Shown: positions 45,618 through 56,745 of the stretch, piece after piece
How positions within the stretch are numbered: position 1 is the first letter of the stretch
Layout of the letters: every line of letters begins with the position of its first letter
DNA from: Undaria pinnatifida
Taxonomy: Eukaryota; Sar; Phaeophyceae; Laminariales; Alariaceae
Assembly: GCA_012845835.1 (NCBI GenBank)
Contig: JABAKD010000023.1
Span: forward strand, 23,313,108 to 23,377,107
Direction of reading: 5' to 3'
DNA: 64,000 bases
Translations under genes and position numbers: made by a program
The notes under the pieces: model-generated
What the model was told of the DNA's origin: nothing
The model's input: the letters and a program-made list of their open reading frames with translations, nothing else
The model's database searches: none

Positions 45618-45855
45618 AGACAGGGTCGTAGATACCTATCGTAGATCTCGTACACGCATGCGCGAGAGGACACGTCACCGGTCAGGCAATATACGATCCC
45701 GGGTCGCGAGCGGTTTCACCCGTCATAGACGGTGTGCAAGACGGGGTCGTAGATACCTATCGTAGATCTCGTACACCCATGCGCGAGAGGACACGTCACC
45801 GGTCAGGCAATACACGATCCCGGGTCGCGAGCGGTGTCACCCGTCATAGACGGCG
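45618..45855 (+). repeat. Tandem duplication, ~119-bp unit
   Basis: Two copies share GGGTCGTAGATACCTATCG, GAGAGGACACGTCACCGGTC and CGATCCCGGGTCGCGAGCGG, with very few differences. Confidence 0.9.
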
Positions 45856-46176
45856 TTGACCCGTCCCCGGAAGGTTAGCCTCCGAAAGATAATCCCGCCG
45901 CATGACGAGAGGGCATAAGCCCACCGTCAGTCTAGCTTTAGCGTCTCCTTGTTACATCTAAGAAAGGTTTCAGCGTGCGCCCGCTGTGAAGGCGATCGTC
46001 AACGGACCTCAGCGCCGCGATGACCTCTCTGCTTTGACTTCAGCTCCGCGACGCCCTGTCAGCTCCCACCTCAGCTACGAGACGAGTACAAGACCTCCGG
46101 AACCGCCCTCTCCACTTCGACACCAATATCCGTGAGAGGCCAGAGTCCATATTTGAATGCGGAGTAGTACTGAAGC

Positions 46177-46505
46177 AGGATTTTTCACGGTTCATGACCC
46201 GACCCACGGGTCGGGTCAAATGGGTTTCAAAATCTCGCGGGTAGGGTCGGGCCGGGTCATTACGTTTTAAAATCTCACGGATCGAGTCGGGTCGGGTCAA
46301 GAGTTTTCAAAATCTCGCGGGTCAGGTCGGGTCGGGTCAATAGAGGCTTCAAAATCTCGCGGGTCGGGTCGGGTCGGGTCAAGAGGCTTTAGAATCTCGA
46401 GGGTTGGGTCGGGTCGGGTCAAGAGCTTATTAAAATCTCTCGGGTCGGGTCGGGTCATGACCTGCGGGTTGTTTTTGCCCGACCTGCGGGTCGAACCCGC
46501 GTATC
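46177..46505. repeat. GGGTC minisatellite element, third locus
   Basis: Starts CAGGATTTTTCACGGTTC and contains about seven units of TCAAAATCTCGCGGGTC plus GGGTCGGGTC with spacers near 42 bp, as in the copies at 0.3 and 49.2 kb. The right limit is unclear. Confidence 0.85.
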
Positions 46506-47327
46506 TGGCTTGCGGATTCGCCTTTTTCAAACTTATAGCTGCCTGCCGGAGGGTCCTTCTCGTGCCGGCGCCTCGCGAGTCGGACCCGCGGATCGACCCC
46601 CGCGTCCGAAAATGATACCTGGTACGAAACTTGCCGCTTCTTGCGTGAAAACCTCTCTCGTCCCGGTACTCCGATCGTATTCTGTTATCATAGCGTCCAG
46701 AAACACCAACCAGACAGCAACTTCTCGTACCAGGCATAAATTATTACTAAGCGAATCCTCGTGTCGGATGAAGCCGAAAGGATTACTCAGGTATGTTTGC
46801 ATCCATCCAAGTCCACTAAAACAAGCCAGGCGACACACGTTTTGCTGCATTGATTGCAGGGTGCAACGATGAAGACTACAAATGGCAGTATAAGCACCCA
46901 TGTACGACGCACAAGGTTCCCCTCCGGAAGTGCCTAGGGGAGTGGCGCAACGACACATTATCCTTATCGCTACCGGACGCAATGACCGTTTGTTTGTACA
47001 ACATACAAAAAACAAACTTGCCCCGAAAAATAATGAATTCGCGTTTTACCGTACTTCTTGAGTGTATTCAATAGCAGTACTTTTAGCACCTTTCGGATAC
47101 TCGATGAAGCCGTGCCCACGACTGATCTGTTGTGGAGAAAATACACACAACCCACAAAACTTTTGCACCGTAGGATATGTATGATTTCGAGAAGAGCGTC
47201 ACACTTCAAACTCCAGCTTAGGGACCGCCAGGAAGCGAGAAGGGGCACATGTGGCGTCGGATGCGGCTTACTGTAGAACATGATGCAAAGAGCACGTATT
47301 AAGAACGAGGGAGCAAGAGGATAATAC
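46506..47327. other. No supported gene
   Basis: A 160-codon minus-strand frame (47015-46533) and a 120-codon plus-strand frame overlap here; neither has a recognisable domain or a second copy. Confidence 0.4.
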
Positions 47328-47860
47328 GTGACAGGCTATGACAAAAGCAACTCGCCGCCGTAAAGATAGGATATACGACACCCGCGCATGGTCCTACCTG
47401 TAGCGTTTTGCTCTCCGCATGTTGTCTGCTGTCTGTCATCTGCGACCTTCGCAAAAAACAGAAAAATTACTCGTTAAAAAACTGCCTCTGTGGACGTAAA
47501 TGTAAAAGGATGGGTTGGTATCTAAACTGCGATTATTATAAAGGTCGCTATGTTTCCGCATCGATGGACACGCGCACCCACAGCGGCAACACAACAGAAA
47601 CGTGTGGTATGGTGGGGTGACAAATGACAGGCTCCGACACAAGCAATTCGCCGCAGCATAGCGAGGACACGCCATGCGCACATAAATGGTGTTGCCTACC
47701 GCTGCTGCTGTGCGGCAGGGTTGTACCGTTGTGCTCTCCGCATGTTGTCTGCTGTCTGTCATCTTCGATCTTACATAAATGGTGTTGCCCACCGCTGCAG
47801 CATGCTGCTGTGCAGCAGAGTTGTAGAATTGTGCCCTCTTGGTATGGTACGGTATCATAT
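47328..47860 (+). repeat. Diverged tandem copies around CTCTCCGCATGTTGTCTGC
   Basis: Segments near 47328-47455, 47629-47775 and 47775-47850 share GACAGGCT, CAANTCGCCG, GCTCTCCGCATGTTGTC and ATAAATGGTGTTGCC, with CTG/CAG runs. The longest frame crossing here has no clear start codon and is not called. Confidence 0.6.
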
Positions 47861-48304
47861 ACGAAGCTCACCAACATGAACATACATGCAAGGACCGTTT
47901 GAGTGATAATATGCTATTCAAACGATCCTTACACTTTACGCCGGCATGTCACTCGACACTTGGCAGAAGCATCTACGATAAAAAAAACCCGGTTTGCATT
48001 CAAATCTTGCGTGCGTACACGGGGATAGGAGATGCGGAAACACCATCCCCGGGGATGTTGCGGAATCCCGGGGTTTGCCTTAAGTATGCCCAAGGCCAAA
48101 CAAGTTTTAAAGGCTTGGCACGCGCGACACACTGCACGGGTCGCGCCCAAACCTCCGGCAACGTGACCCCAACGGTCGCATTGCGCCCACCCCATCCGAC
48201 GTTTCGGACAAAGCTGCGAGCACTGAGAGATGTGCTCGAACAAAGAAAAAAATGGCAATTATACCTATACATATACGTACACATTGGATACCCCGTAAGA
48301 AATG

Positions 48305-48770
48305 CATCACACATACGAGTACGAAATGTGACCAAGCACGTAAAAAGGCAAGGATACTCGTCGCCGAAGCAGCAGCAGCAGCAGCACTGGCAGCAGCAAG
48401 CACCAACAGCAGACCCCGGATCCTCGCGGATCGCAGCTCCTGCTGATAGAACAACCGCCCCACTTGTGGACTGCCGGAGGCGGCTCAGCTAGGCTGCTTC
48501 CCGGGGCCGGAAACTGCAAATATAGATGCAGTAAGTAAGTAGCTACCTCGAGAATTATCATACCAATACGAAATGTGACAAAACGTAAGAAAGAGCAGTC
48601 GTCGTTGAAGCAGCAGCAGCAGCAGCAGCAGCACTGGCAGCAGCAAGCACCAACAGCAGACAGCGCATCCTCGCGGATCGCAGCCCCTGCTGACAAATCC
48701 ACCGCCCCAGTTGTGGGCTTGCTGCCGGAGGCGGCTCAGCTAGGCTGCTTGCCGGGGCCGGAGGCTGCAT
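48305..48770 (+). repeat. ~240-bp tandem duplication with (CAG)n
   Basis: Two copies, at about 48305 and 48560, share TACGAAATGTGAC, a CAG run, CACTGGCAGCAGCAAGCACC, CCTCGCGGATCGCAGC and GGCGGCTCAGCTAGGCTGCT. The CAG run is longer in the second copy. The second copy ends directly at the composite repeat. Confidence 0.9.
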
Positions 48771-49364
48771 AGATAACTAGCTCGCTCGTCGCGTCGCTCG
48801 TCGGATCGACCCGGTGGTCTAGCGCTACGAGCGTGGCTAATTGCCCATGCGTGGGTTGCGGTCTCCTTCTCATTTTTCGCGCGCACACCACATAATGCTG
48901 CAAACAATGCCGGTAGAAAAACCAGAGATTACGACATCCTGGGAAAAGTACGAGGGACCAAGGACCAACCAACGGACCAAGGTACATATCCAGACATTTT
49001 TGACCCGTGATTTTTTGACTTGAACCCGTGAGATATGTCACGGGTCCAGTCGACCATGACCTGCACGAAACACGCACCTCGCGGGTCACCCGAAGTGTGT
49101 CGGGTCGGGTCGGGTCAGGAGGCTTTCAAAATCACGCGGGTCGGATCGGGTCGGGTCAGGAGATTTTCAAAATCTCACGGATCGGGTCTGGTCGGGTCAA
49201 GAGGCATTGAAAATCTCGCGGGTTGGGTGGGGTCGGGTCGGGTTGGGTCAAGACGTCTCGAAATTCTCGCGGGTCGGATCGGGTCGGGTCAAGACGTCTT
49301 GAAATTCTCGCGGGTCGGGTCGGGTCAACCCGCGAGGTTTGACCCGACCCGTGAAAAGCCCTGT
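48771..49364 (+). mobile_element. Composite dispersed repeat, copy 2
   Basis: Collinear with 27-605. An A-box-like TGGTCTAGCGCT is at 48815-48826, closer to the tRNA consensus than in copy 1, and a weak B-box-like stretch is at 48854-48865. The conserved middle (GGGAAAAGTACGAGGGACCA, 48937-48962) leads into GGGTC units (49080-49330) and the terminal GACCCGACCCGTGAAAAGCC. The same junctions occur in both copies, so head and minisatellite moved together. Confidence 0.8.
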
Positions 49365-49894
49365 AATAAATTCACCGCAACAACCCACAGCAAAAACTGA
49401 TTCGCGCACATCACGAGAAGTCCCGGCCCAGTTTGTTTTTCAACCACGTAGCTCTTGGAATTTGAAAGTCCATTGCAGCAGATCGTGAACGTCCTTTGCC
49501 CTCTGAATGATATACACTTTGGTATATCCGCTTCCTTGAGCGAGCGAGGGCCACCTTGTATATTTGATGTACGTGTCTGTCACGGGTTGAAAGTGCCGTC
49601 TCCTGAAACTGCGTCTGTTTCGATAAGAGCTGGACCGGCCAAGACCGTGTCAAAACAAGAAATCGGCCACGCACCGCCCATTTTTTCGCAGTTGGATATG
49701 AGAATTTGACACGGCGTTTTTCGTGCACCAAATGAGACGTGTTTTGCCGGGGTTTTTTATCGAGAGAGAGATATGACCGAAAATTCAGCCCAAAAAATAG
49801 AAATGCGACTGAACTCATTAAAAAACAAGTAAAAAACCATTAACTTATAATTTCGCTCGTATGTCACGGAGACAGTGTGAAAATTCCTGATCAA

Positions 49895-50450
49895 AAAGCG
49901 CCTCGAAGAGCACACGAAGAAGAAGAACTAAGAAGTGGGAGAGTGTATGCGGTGCACACGATCATCGATCACGACTCGAACTAATAACCAAAACGGATTT
50001 TTGTTTAAATCCGTGTTTCGGAGTTTTCGCCGATATCTCGTCGAGTTCGAGTGGAGTTATAAATATGCCTTTTTTTCGGCAAACTTTTTCTTATTGCACA
50101 TGTACTGATGTGTCAGGGTCAGTGCTTCCAAACATCCAGTCCTAATTCGAAGTAATTCATGAGATACGACTCATTTTTAATGCGGATATGACGATCCGTG
50201 TTACATGTGACAGAGTAAGCACTTCTCGATTGATGTTGACCGACTGCTACAGCATGAGCTGCAAGCTCCTCGGAGCTGATAGACGAGATGGTCCCAGTTG
50301 TTGTATTTATTATTGGCAGTCTCGAAGAGCAAACGAAGGAAAAGAAATAAGAATAGGGGAGTGCATGCGGTGCACACGATCATCGATCACGACTCGAACT
50401 AAAAAACAAAACAAGAGACCTGTACCTTGTATGCTCTGTACCCGGTGCCC
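49895..50450 (+). repeat. Direct repeat, ~95 bp, spaced ~425 bp
   Basis: CTCGAAGAGCA, then GCGGTGCACACGATCATCG and ATCACGACTCGAACTAA, occurs at about 49901-49982 and 50322-50403. Confidence 0.85.
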
Positions 50451-50469
50451 CAAGAAACAATGACGACAC

Positions 50470-52090
50470 ATAACATCTCGGGCATACTACATATACGTCG
50501 TAGAGCCGATTTACTGGGGTCTTTCTGCCGTATAACCGTTACGAAATATTACAAACTGACCTAATAATATATCTGAGCAAATTGATCCGACATATCACAG
50601 CTGCTGCTGTGCTATATGGTATGGACTACTTCAATCAGATGGCTATGTCCCGATACAGCGCACTGATCTGCTTCCGTGACTGCTGCTGTGTATAGCAACT
50701 GACTCTGCTGCTGTTGCGTAGCAACGTAGCTATCTTTGTTAAGAAGTAGGCAACATCAGCCTACATCTCGTGATAAATGTCCAGTAGCGACTACAACAGT
50801 ACAGCAGTATACCTAGTCAATGCTCAGCAGCATAGAGTGCAGCTAAGTAAGCAGACGTATCGTAGGCAGCGTTATGCGATCGATCTACCACCCTACTAAG
50901 CAGTAGTATGTACGACCAATGTGGTATAATTAGTTACTTCTTTGAATGCGACGCAATAACGTACGCACAAGCAATGATTTGGGAATATGATGTTGGTTGG
51001 TTGACTATCGGGACGTTGACGTAGCTAAGTTTCCACGAACAGGAAACGAACCCCTAGGTACATGTGCCTGTAGCATGGACATTGTGCCGAATCAATCAGG
51101 TGATGGTCAGCCCCACCTCGCTCGCTCCCTTGTTATCTCCCTATTGTTTCTACTATCTCCTTCTGTTTATCTTGCCCACAAGGGACGCCAAACATCTTCT
51201 TTGAGTTCCAAGCGCCAGCAAGGTAGTTTGACCACTACCAGCGCAAGCCTGTGCTACCACTTGTCAAACATATTTCATCCGAATATCGAACAGGTCATTA
51301 GTCTCGACATGCGCGATGATTACAGCAAGTTCGTTGGGGAGACGTTCCCGATGATCTAAACCTGACCGGGACCTACTATGAGGAGGACAGCTGTATCCTC
51401 AACGGGCGGCGAGATTATCAAGCAAGCTACTAGTACAACAACAGAGATTAAAGTGAGAACAGCAGCAAAGGGTTAAACCGCGGCTTAGCAACGGACTGAT
51501 CGTCTACTACTGCTGAGATAACTATACGGCTCGAGGAAAAGCGTGTGTACCGCATATATACGTGACATCATCTGCATCAGCGCGCTAGTCCACCACTGAC
51601 TGGCTCAAAGCGCGAGAGTAGTTGCATTCGCAGTTAATTTTTGTTCATGTTGAGAATTGCAAACATACGCTCTCGGGGCGACAATTGGCCTCAAGCGTCC
51701 GTCCGTAAATCAAGCCCCCGAAGTCGTGGCTGAAGCTCGTACCTGTAGTAGAACATGAAGAAAGTGCATATCGAAAAGTGACGGAATTTGAAGCCCACAA
51801 AGTTGGGGTGAAGCCTGCGCCAGGTGCAGCAAGCATGTACGGCATGCAAGTCCACAAAGCTGTGTCTAAAGCTCGCCCAAGAGCAAGCAAGTTACGTTCC
51901 ACAAGGGTGGCAGAAATCTTGCAGCAGCTGCAGCTAAGATCAAGAGTAAAGTTGTGCTCGCTCGTGCCAGGTGTACTGGTGCTCACAGCACGAAGAAATT
52001 TCCTGGATTAATTAGGCATTTTCTGAGGGGGCGGTTCGAAAAATAACAGTACTGTACCACATAGGTGCGGCGCAATAAGAAAAAGCTCTT
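50470..52090. other. No supported gene; upstream of the copia element
   Basis: Many CTGCTG/CAGCAG motifs (50595-50880). A 120-codon plus-strand frame (50997-51359) includes a hydrophobic stretch LVISLLFLLSPSVYLAH but no known domain. The left LTR of the copia element should lie in or near this stretch but no matching pair could be confirmed by eye. Confidence 0.4.
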
Positions 52091-52096
52091 CGCAAC

Positions 52097-52890
52097 ATGG
52101 AAGGCAACTGTACAAAGTAGCGAGAACGGCGAAGAGCCTCCCGCGGTTTGACGTGAAGGATAAGCCCGCCTATCGCGACTGGAAAGCAAGGGTAAAGGTT
52201 CACCTCAATATGCCAGCTTCCGCTATGCGTGGCATATTCATGGGGCAGGAGAGGCCCAACCCGACAATAGGCGACAACTTAGCCAACTGGCAGCAGAGCA
52301 ATGCCAACCTCCACTCAGTCCTTTTCCTGGCTACGAATGGGGGAGTCACTACAGTTGTACGACGTCATGAAGGCTAGACACCGGAAGATGGTCTCGGAGA
52401 CGGACAGGAAGCCTGGGAGGCGCTTGAGGAGAAATACGACATCTTCAGTAACGCCACTCGTCAGGAGCTCTACGAGGAACTGGAAAAGACGTTTTCGTAT
52501 CATCGGCGTACGAGGAGCTTGCCCGTTCATGTCGCTATTTCGTCGCTTCACGGTCCGCGAGTTCGAGCTGGAGGACATTAAATCCACGATGCGTGATATG
52601 TGCTCGGACCATCTCTCTCGTTTGTCAAGCATACCATCAATTACACGAGGCGGGGTAGCCATGCAAGCGCAGGACGACCTCAGTGGTGTGAAGGGCTACA
52701 TCTGCAGCAAATTTGGACACCGCAAGGCGGATTGTCCCATGTACAATCCCAACTACAAAAAATACCATGAAAGAAGGAAAGAAGGATGCTCCAAATGGTG
52801 CTCTCTGCACGAAACGACGTCTCATTCCGACGATGAGTGCAGGGCAAAAGGGAAGAAGCATCATACGAAATCGGTAAAACAACTAGGTTG
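52097..52890 (+). pseudogene. Copia gag (UBN2-type) with zinc knuckle
   Basis: The likely start is the ATG at 52097, with an early frameshift. FDVKDKPAYRDWKARVKVHL (about 52147-52206) is the usual N-terminal signature. AWEALEEKYDIFSNATRQEL follows at about 52410-52470 in another frame. The zinc knuckle at 52694-52738 reads GYICSKFGHRKADC: His and the last two Cys are present but the first Cys is replaced by Gly. KWCSLHETTSHSDDEC (about 52794-52841) is typical of copia gag-protease linkers. The frames do not join, so no gag can be made. Confidence 0.8.
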
Positions 52891-53284
52891 AGGAGGAGCC
52901 AGGCGTTGCTCAGTAATTTTGACTACGGCTCATGCAGATGGCGAGTGCTAGCTCCGAAAGAAGCAGGCCAACAACGGCAATGCCACCTTCGCCAAGAATG
53001 TTTGGTCAGCATCGTCCAACGGCGCCAGGGGAACAGGGCCTCACAGGACGACATTTGGTCGTCGCCCTCACTGCCAAGCAGAAAGCGAAGCCCATTGGCG
53101 GCACACAGGACGAGAAGCCCAACATCTCCAAGACACAGACGCGCGAATACGAAAACTACCTCAATAGACCCTCGATTGTGACACTTGGGCTGTTTGGGCA
53201 GAACTCTGATGACTCAGTCCTTATGGCAGTCAGTGCGGTGGAAGTCGGCAACTACACAGGAAACACCACCAGCAACAACTCTTT

Positions 53285-53345
53285 GGCGTGCACGTGGACA
53301 GCGGAGCATTCGAGCACTACGTCGACGACACTCCCGGGCTAAGAA
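53285..53345 (+). pseudogene. Copia aspartic protease fragment
   Basis: The frame starting at 53288 reads HVDSGAFEHYVDD, with the DSG catalytic triad followed by the conserved hydrophobic turn. Only about 20 residues are recognisable before the frame degenerates. Confidence 0.7.
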
Positions 53346-53479
53346 GAACGTCATCCGAGTACGAAATCTTGGGGAACCGCGCAAAGTCCCTACTGCAGAG
53401 AAACCCCTGGAAGGAGATGCTACAGGCGTCATCACCGGTGCTATTATCGACATGGACCTGGGTGCACCCGAGATAGTCT

Positions 53480-53810
53480 TTCAAGCGACAAGAATCAACA
53501 CCACGGACAACTGGCATTGCCGTGTGGGACACATCAACAACAAAAGCCTAGTCATCCTAAACAAGACGGACAGCGACGGGATGCACTTAGTCGGGGGAGT
53601 GTCGGACTGCGACTTCTGTGCAATCGGGAAGAGTACACCAAATGGACACAAGTATTCCTCATCCAGGCTAAACGACAAGCCAAGACCATCGATCGCTCTA
53701 CAAAACAGCCCAGCATGTTCGGGACATCGGCCTTGCAAACGTGAGAAGGACCTCAACGGGCCCTCGTTCGGGACGCTTGGACTGTTTGGGCAGACCTCGG
53801 ACGACTAAAA
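53480..53810 (+). pseudogene. Copia gag-pre-integrase domain and start of integrase
   Basis: NWHCRVGHINNKSLVIL (about 53509-53560) and CDFCAIGKS (about 53608-53635) supply the HH-CC zinc-binding pattern that precedes copia integrase (WHxRxGH then CxxC). After KSTPNGHK the frame becomes unrecognisable and ends at a TAA near 53807. The DDE core was not found. Confidence 0.75.
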
Positions 53811-54470
53811 AGCCGTTCAAAGGTGGAGAAACTGGCGAGACATTCGAACGCCTTTTCCAAGTCGTGGGATTACGCGACGCGACTCATTGGAGGGGCGCAC
53901 CGACAAGGAAATGGGAGCCTGGAGCAGCAACAGCGTCGACAGTCTAGCTATATTGTCTTCAACGGAAACTACGTTTGAGACTACCACAGCTGCTTCGTTT
54001 TCAACTAATAATAATACTACTCCTTCATTATCCCATCAACTTAACATCCATCGCTGCGACCTCATAATCACGGCTGTCAACTCCTCAACGACTGCCTCTC
54101 CCACCGGCTACCCATCATCCATTATTGTGCCATTAACACCACGAACATCAATGTCTTAGCGGCAAACGGAAATGGCCCGTTCAGCAAATCAAGACCCGGA
54201 ATCTTCAGCGGAATAAGACTCGGAGCAAACATCGTGGACAGCCTTATCATCGTCGTTGTCAACCTCGTCATCCGCAAATGCAGCAGCAAACTTGGAGGAA
54301 GCTATATCAGCCTCATCACTACTACACTCAGCAAAGGCCGGCAAACAGTCCACTACGAGCAGTACCGACGCAAGACGACAAGAGAGCACAGGATAACATC
54401 CCACCTTGTCTGGCCTACATCTGCCATCGTCATCATCATAAGCTTCCCAAACCATCACCCACTTGTACAA
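53811..54470 (+). other. Low-complexity replacement of copia integrase/RT
   Basis: This part is rich in CAT/CAC/TCA codons and AAT runs (for example 54001-54030). It shows no integrase or RT motif in any frame, although it lies where those domains should be. It is either foreign sequence or extreme decay. Confidence 0.5.
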
Positions 54471-54600
54471 CACCTTTATGGTCTACGTCTACTTCACGAA
54501 CAACGCCTCCATCAAAAACAACACGGCGAACACGAGTAAGAAGCCGGACGCCATCCTCATCCGCTACGTCGACGATCTGATGCTTGCTGGAGGCGACTAA
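54470..54600 (+). pseudogene. Copia reverse transcriptase, YVDD segment
   Basis: KKPDAILIRYVDDLMLAGGD spans about 54541-54597, with YVDD at 54565-54576, the polymerase active-site motif of copia RT. A TAA follows immediately. The fingers and most of the palm are absent. Confidence 0.8.
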
Positions 54601-54630
54601 GCGGTTCAGAAGACGTTAAAGAAGAAGCCA

Positions 54631-55133
54631 ATGAGCCGCTTTGCTACAACCGGCATGGGAGACATAAACGGAAAGGGGGAGTGCAAACCCGTGAGCACGC
54701 CCGCAGCAGGAAAGCAACTGTCTTGCCACCAGCCGATAGATGGTTTTGATAACGGCTCAGAGAAGCAACGATATCAGGCAATCACAGGCTCATTAATGCA
54801 CCTGGTTCAAGTGACTCGCTACGACATCCTCTATGGCGTCAACCAAATTGCGAGGTCCATGTCAAGGCTATCCATTGCAAACACGGGGGCGGCCAAGCAC
54901 GTTCTCCGTTATCTTGCCGGCAAGATCAACTTTGATATCACCTACAAGAAAGGGTTTTTTACCTTAATCGCGTTTTCGGACGCTAGCTGGGGCAACAACT
55001 TGGACAACGTCAAGTCATCGTACCCTATGATGATATGCCGACCGAGGACAACATATCAGATTTAGGGACGAAGTTCCTCAACAAGCATCGTTACCATTTC
55101 CTCATCTGGCTGATCAAGGTTTTCAGGGCCTGA
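54631..55133 (+). pseudogene. Copia RNase H and pol C-terminus
   Basis: CKPVSTPAAGKQLS, then RYQAITGSLMHLVQVTRYDI, SRLSIANTGAAKHVLRYLAG and FSDASWGNNLD cover the connection and first RNase H motif (54670-55010). A deletion and frameshift follow. The C-terminus resumes at about 55041 with EDNISDLGTKFLNKHRYHFL and ends at the TGA at 55131, the normal end of a copia polyprotein. Confidence 0.85.
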
Positions 55134-55239
55134 ACAAACATCACCGATTTAAACGGGACGATCTGACAGCATCAAGGATATATGTTGAGCCGGATAGAAC
55201 AAGGTCTTCTACAACAGGGACTGCAGCAGAGCTGGCGAT

Positions 55240-55375
55240 GGAGGTATCATTTTCAACCGTATTTTCATCAGCTTCATCAGTGGCTTGCAGCTTCAGCTTT
55301 GTCATTTTCAACTTTATCAGTTCAGCTTCATCAGCTCAGCTACATCAGCTTCATCAGGTTCATCAGTGGTTTCTT
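55240..55375 (+). repeat. Imperfect CAGCTTCAT tract
   Basis: About ten degenerate copies of CAGCTTCATCAG-type nonamers. Low complexity, no gene. Confidence 0.7.
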
Positions 55376-55419
55376 AGGCCGGAAACATAGTTGGAGGGTA
55401 GGGTGTATCCGAGGGGGGG

Positions 55420-56037
55420 CGGTTGTGAATACACGGAACGTTGTGACGTGCACATTTTGTGTGGCATTATTATGGGAGTTATTTCATTAGGGGTTTGCCT
55501 TCAGTGCATTACACGGTAGACTTTGAACCTTTGCGTTTGTCTTCCAAAGGCATTCGTTGCGACGCACTTGTTCGCGTGAATGGGCCATTGATGCCGTTCG
55601 ACCGAGCTTTTGAAATTTCAGAGTCTCGCTGGTATTTAAACCGAAAGTATTGTTTGAAATGGCCGCCCCGAAAATTCTGGGCAAGTACACGCCACAGGCG
55701 ACCAAAGACCTAGGCAGTTACATAGTAATACCCATTGCTGTGTCTGGAGTGAGCACACCAGGAAACAAAGTAACTCATTGCCGCTGTCATCCATAAGCAA
55801 GAAAGTAGGCACAAGGTGCCGAAGTCCGTCCTACGAGCGGATCTTGGAAGGATGGAGTTCACCCTTCATGCGACTCGCCGAACACCTCACGGCGCTTTGC
55901 GCTTGGTGCAAGTAATGTCTGCCTGGTTGGTGAAAACCCGGCGTGCTCCGTCCCGGCATGGTAGGGATGCGAGGGTCTATGGTCATACGACTACGGCCAT
56001 CCACACACTGATTACCCCTCCCCCCCCCCCTATCCTA
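55420..56037. other. No supported gene; possible copia 3' LTR
   Basis: Starts after the candidate polypurine tract. Short frames in all phases, among them a 46-codon ATG frame at about 55660-55797 (MAAPKILGKYTPQATKDLG) of unknown family. Confidence 0.35.
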
Positions 56038-56745
56038 GCACCCGCACACGAGATCGTGCGCGGCGTCGAGCATCGTCTCGGGCATAAAAAGCAAGGCGCT
56101 TTCGCGGGCTCAGCAGCAGTGTTGTTGTGCACCAATCGCGCGAGCGCGCCGGCACGGTCGAGCTGAAGACGGGGAGCAAGTTGCAGGGAGGGTCTTCTGT
56201 CGCCCAGAAACTCAGCCTGAGTTGCTGCTTGGGCGAAAGTTTGCCAGCACGTAAACAATACGACACATCGTGATACAAAACATGGTGCCTTGTATTCCCG
56301 TCCACGCACGAAATGGGCACCGACCTTCCCATCTTTCGTGAGCTTCCTCAGGCGCCGTGATCAGGTGCCCAAAACCCTTGAGGAGAAAATGAAGAAAAAA
56401 CAGATCTGCGCACACGCAAAAAACTGCCCTGCCGTTCGCCCGCATCTGCCCTATCAGCGGCAAGCGCCTATTTTCCCCGCGCATCAAAGATCCCGCCGGC
56501 ACGCTCGAGCCCCGCGCATGGTCGCTCCGAAGAGGCAGGGCAAGCACACGCAACACGCGACACAAGGACCCCCTGATCCTAACACCCGCACACGAGACCA
56601 TGCGCGGCGTCGAGCATCATTCCGGACACCAACAGCAAACTCGCCTTTCCGGGCTCAGCAGCAGCACTATTGTTGTGCACCCTTCCTGCGAACGCACCAA
56701 CACGCTCGAGCTGAAGGTGGTGACCAAGTTGCAGGGAGGGGCGTC
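56038..56745 (+). repeat. ~150-bp direct repeat, spaced ~542 bp
   Basis: CACCCGCACACGAGA, then GCGCGGCGTCGAGCAT, GGGCTCAGCAGCAG and AAGTTGCAGGGAGGG, occurs at 56040-56190 and 56582-56741. Between the copies lies an unidentified stretch with frames on both strands. Confidence 0.85.

Larger units (their letters stand above)
53160..53810 (+). repeat. 56-bp direct repeat inside copia
   Basis: Two copies, at about 53158-53214 and 53750-53806, share ACCTCAA, GGGCCCTCG/AGACCCTCG and CTGTTTGGGCAGA, and both encode LGLFGQ followed by SDD. They bracket protease and pre-integrase remnants. Confidence 0.8.
52097..55133 (+). mobile_element. Ty1/copia element, decayed and internally deleted
   Basis: Domains appear in copia order: gag with zinc knuckle, protease, gag-pre-integrase, reverse transcriptase YVDD, RNase H. 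Total length is about 3 kb; a full copia ORF is usually above 4 kb. The integrase core and most of the RT are missing, and the frame changes repeatedly. A purine run GAGGGGGGG at 55411-55419 could be the polypurine tract, with a following TGTGAATACACGG as possible LTR start. No LTR pair or target duplication was established. Confidence 0.8.

Noticed and set aside
47839..48492. 217-codon plus-strand frame
   Set aside because: No ATG at its head, crosses repeat boundaries and ends in a CAG-encoded Gln run.
55426..55495. Copia 3' LTR
   Set aside because: A purine tract and TG start are suggestive, but no second LTR copy could be matched upstream of 52097.
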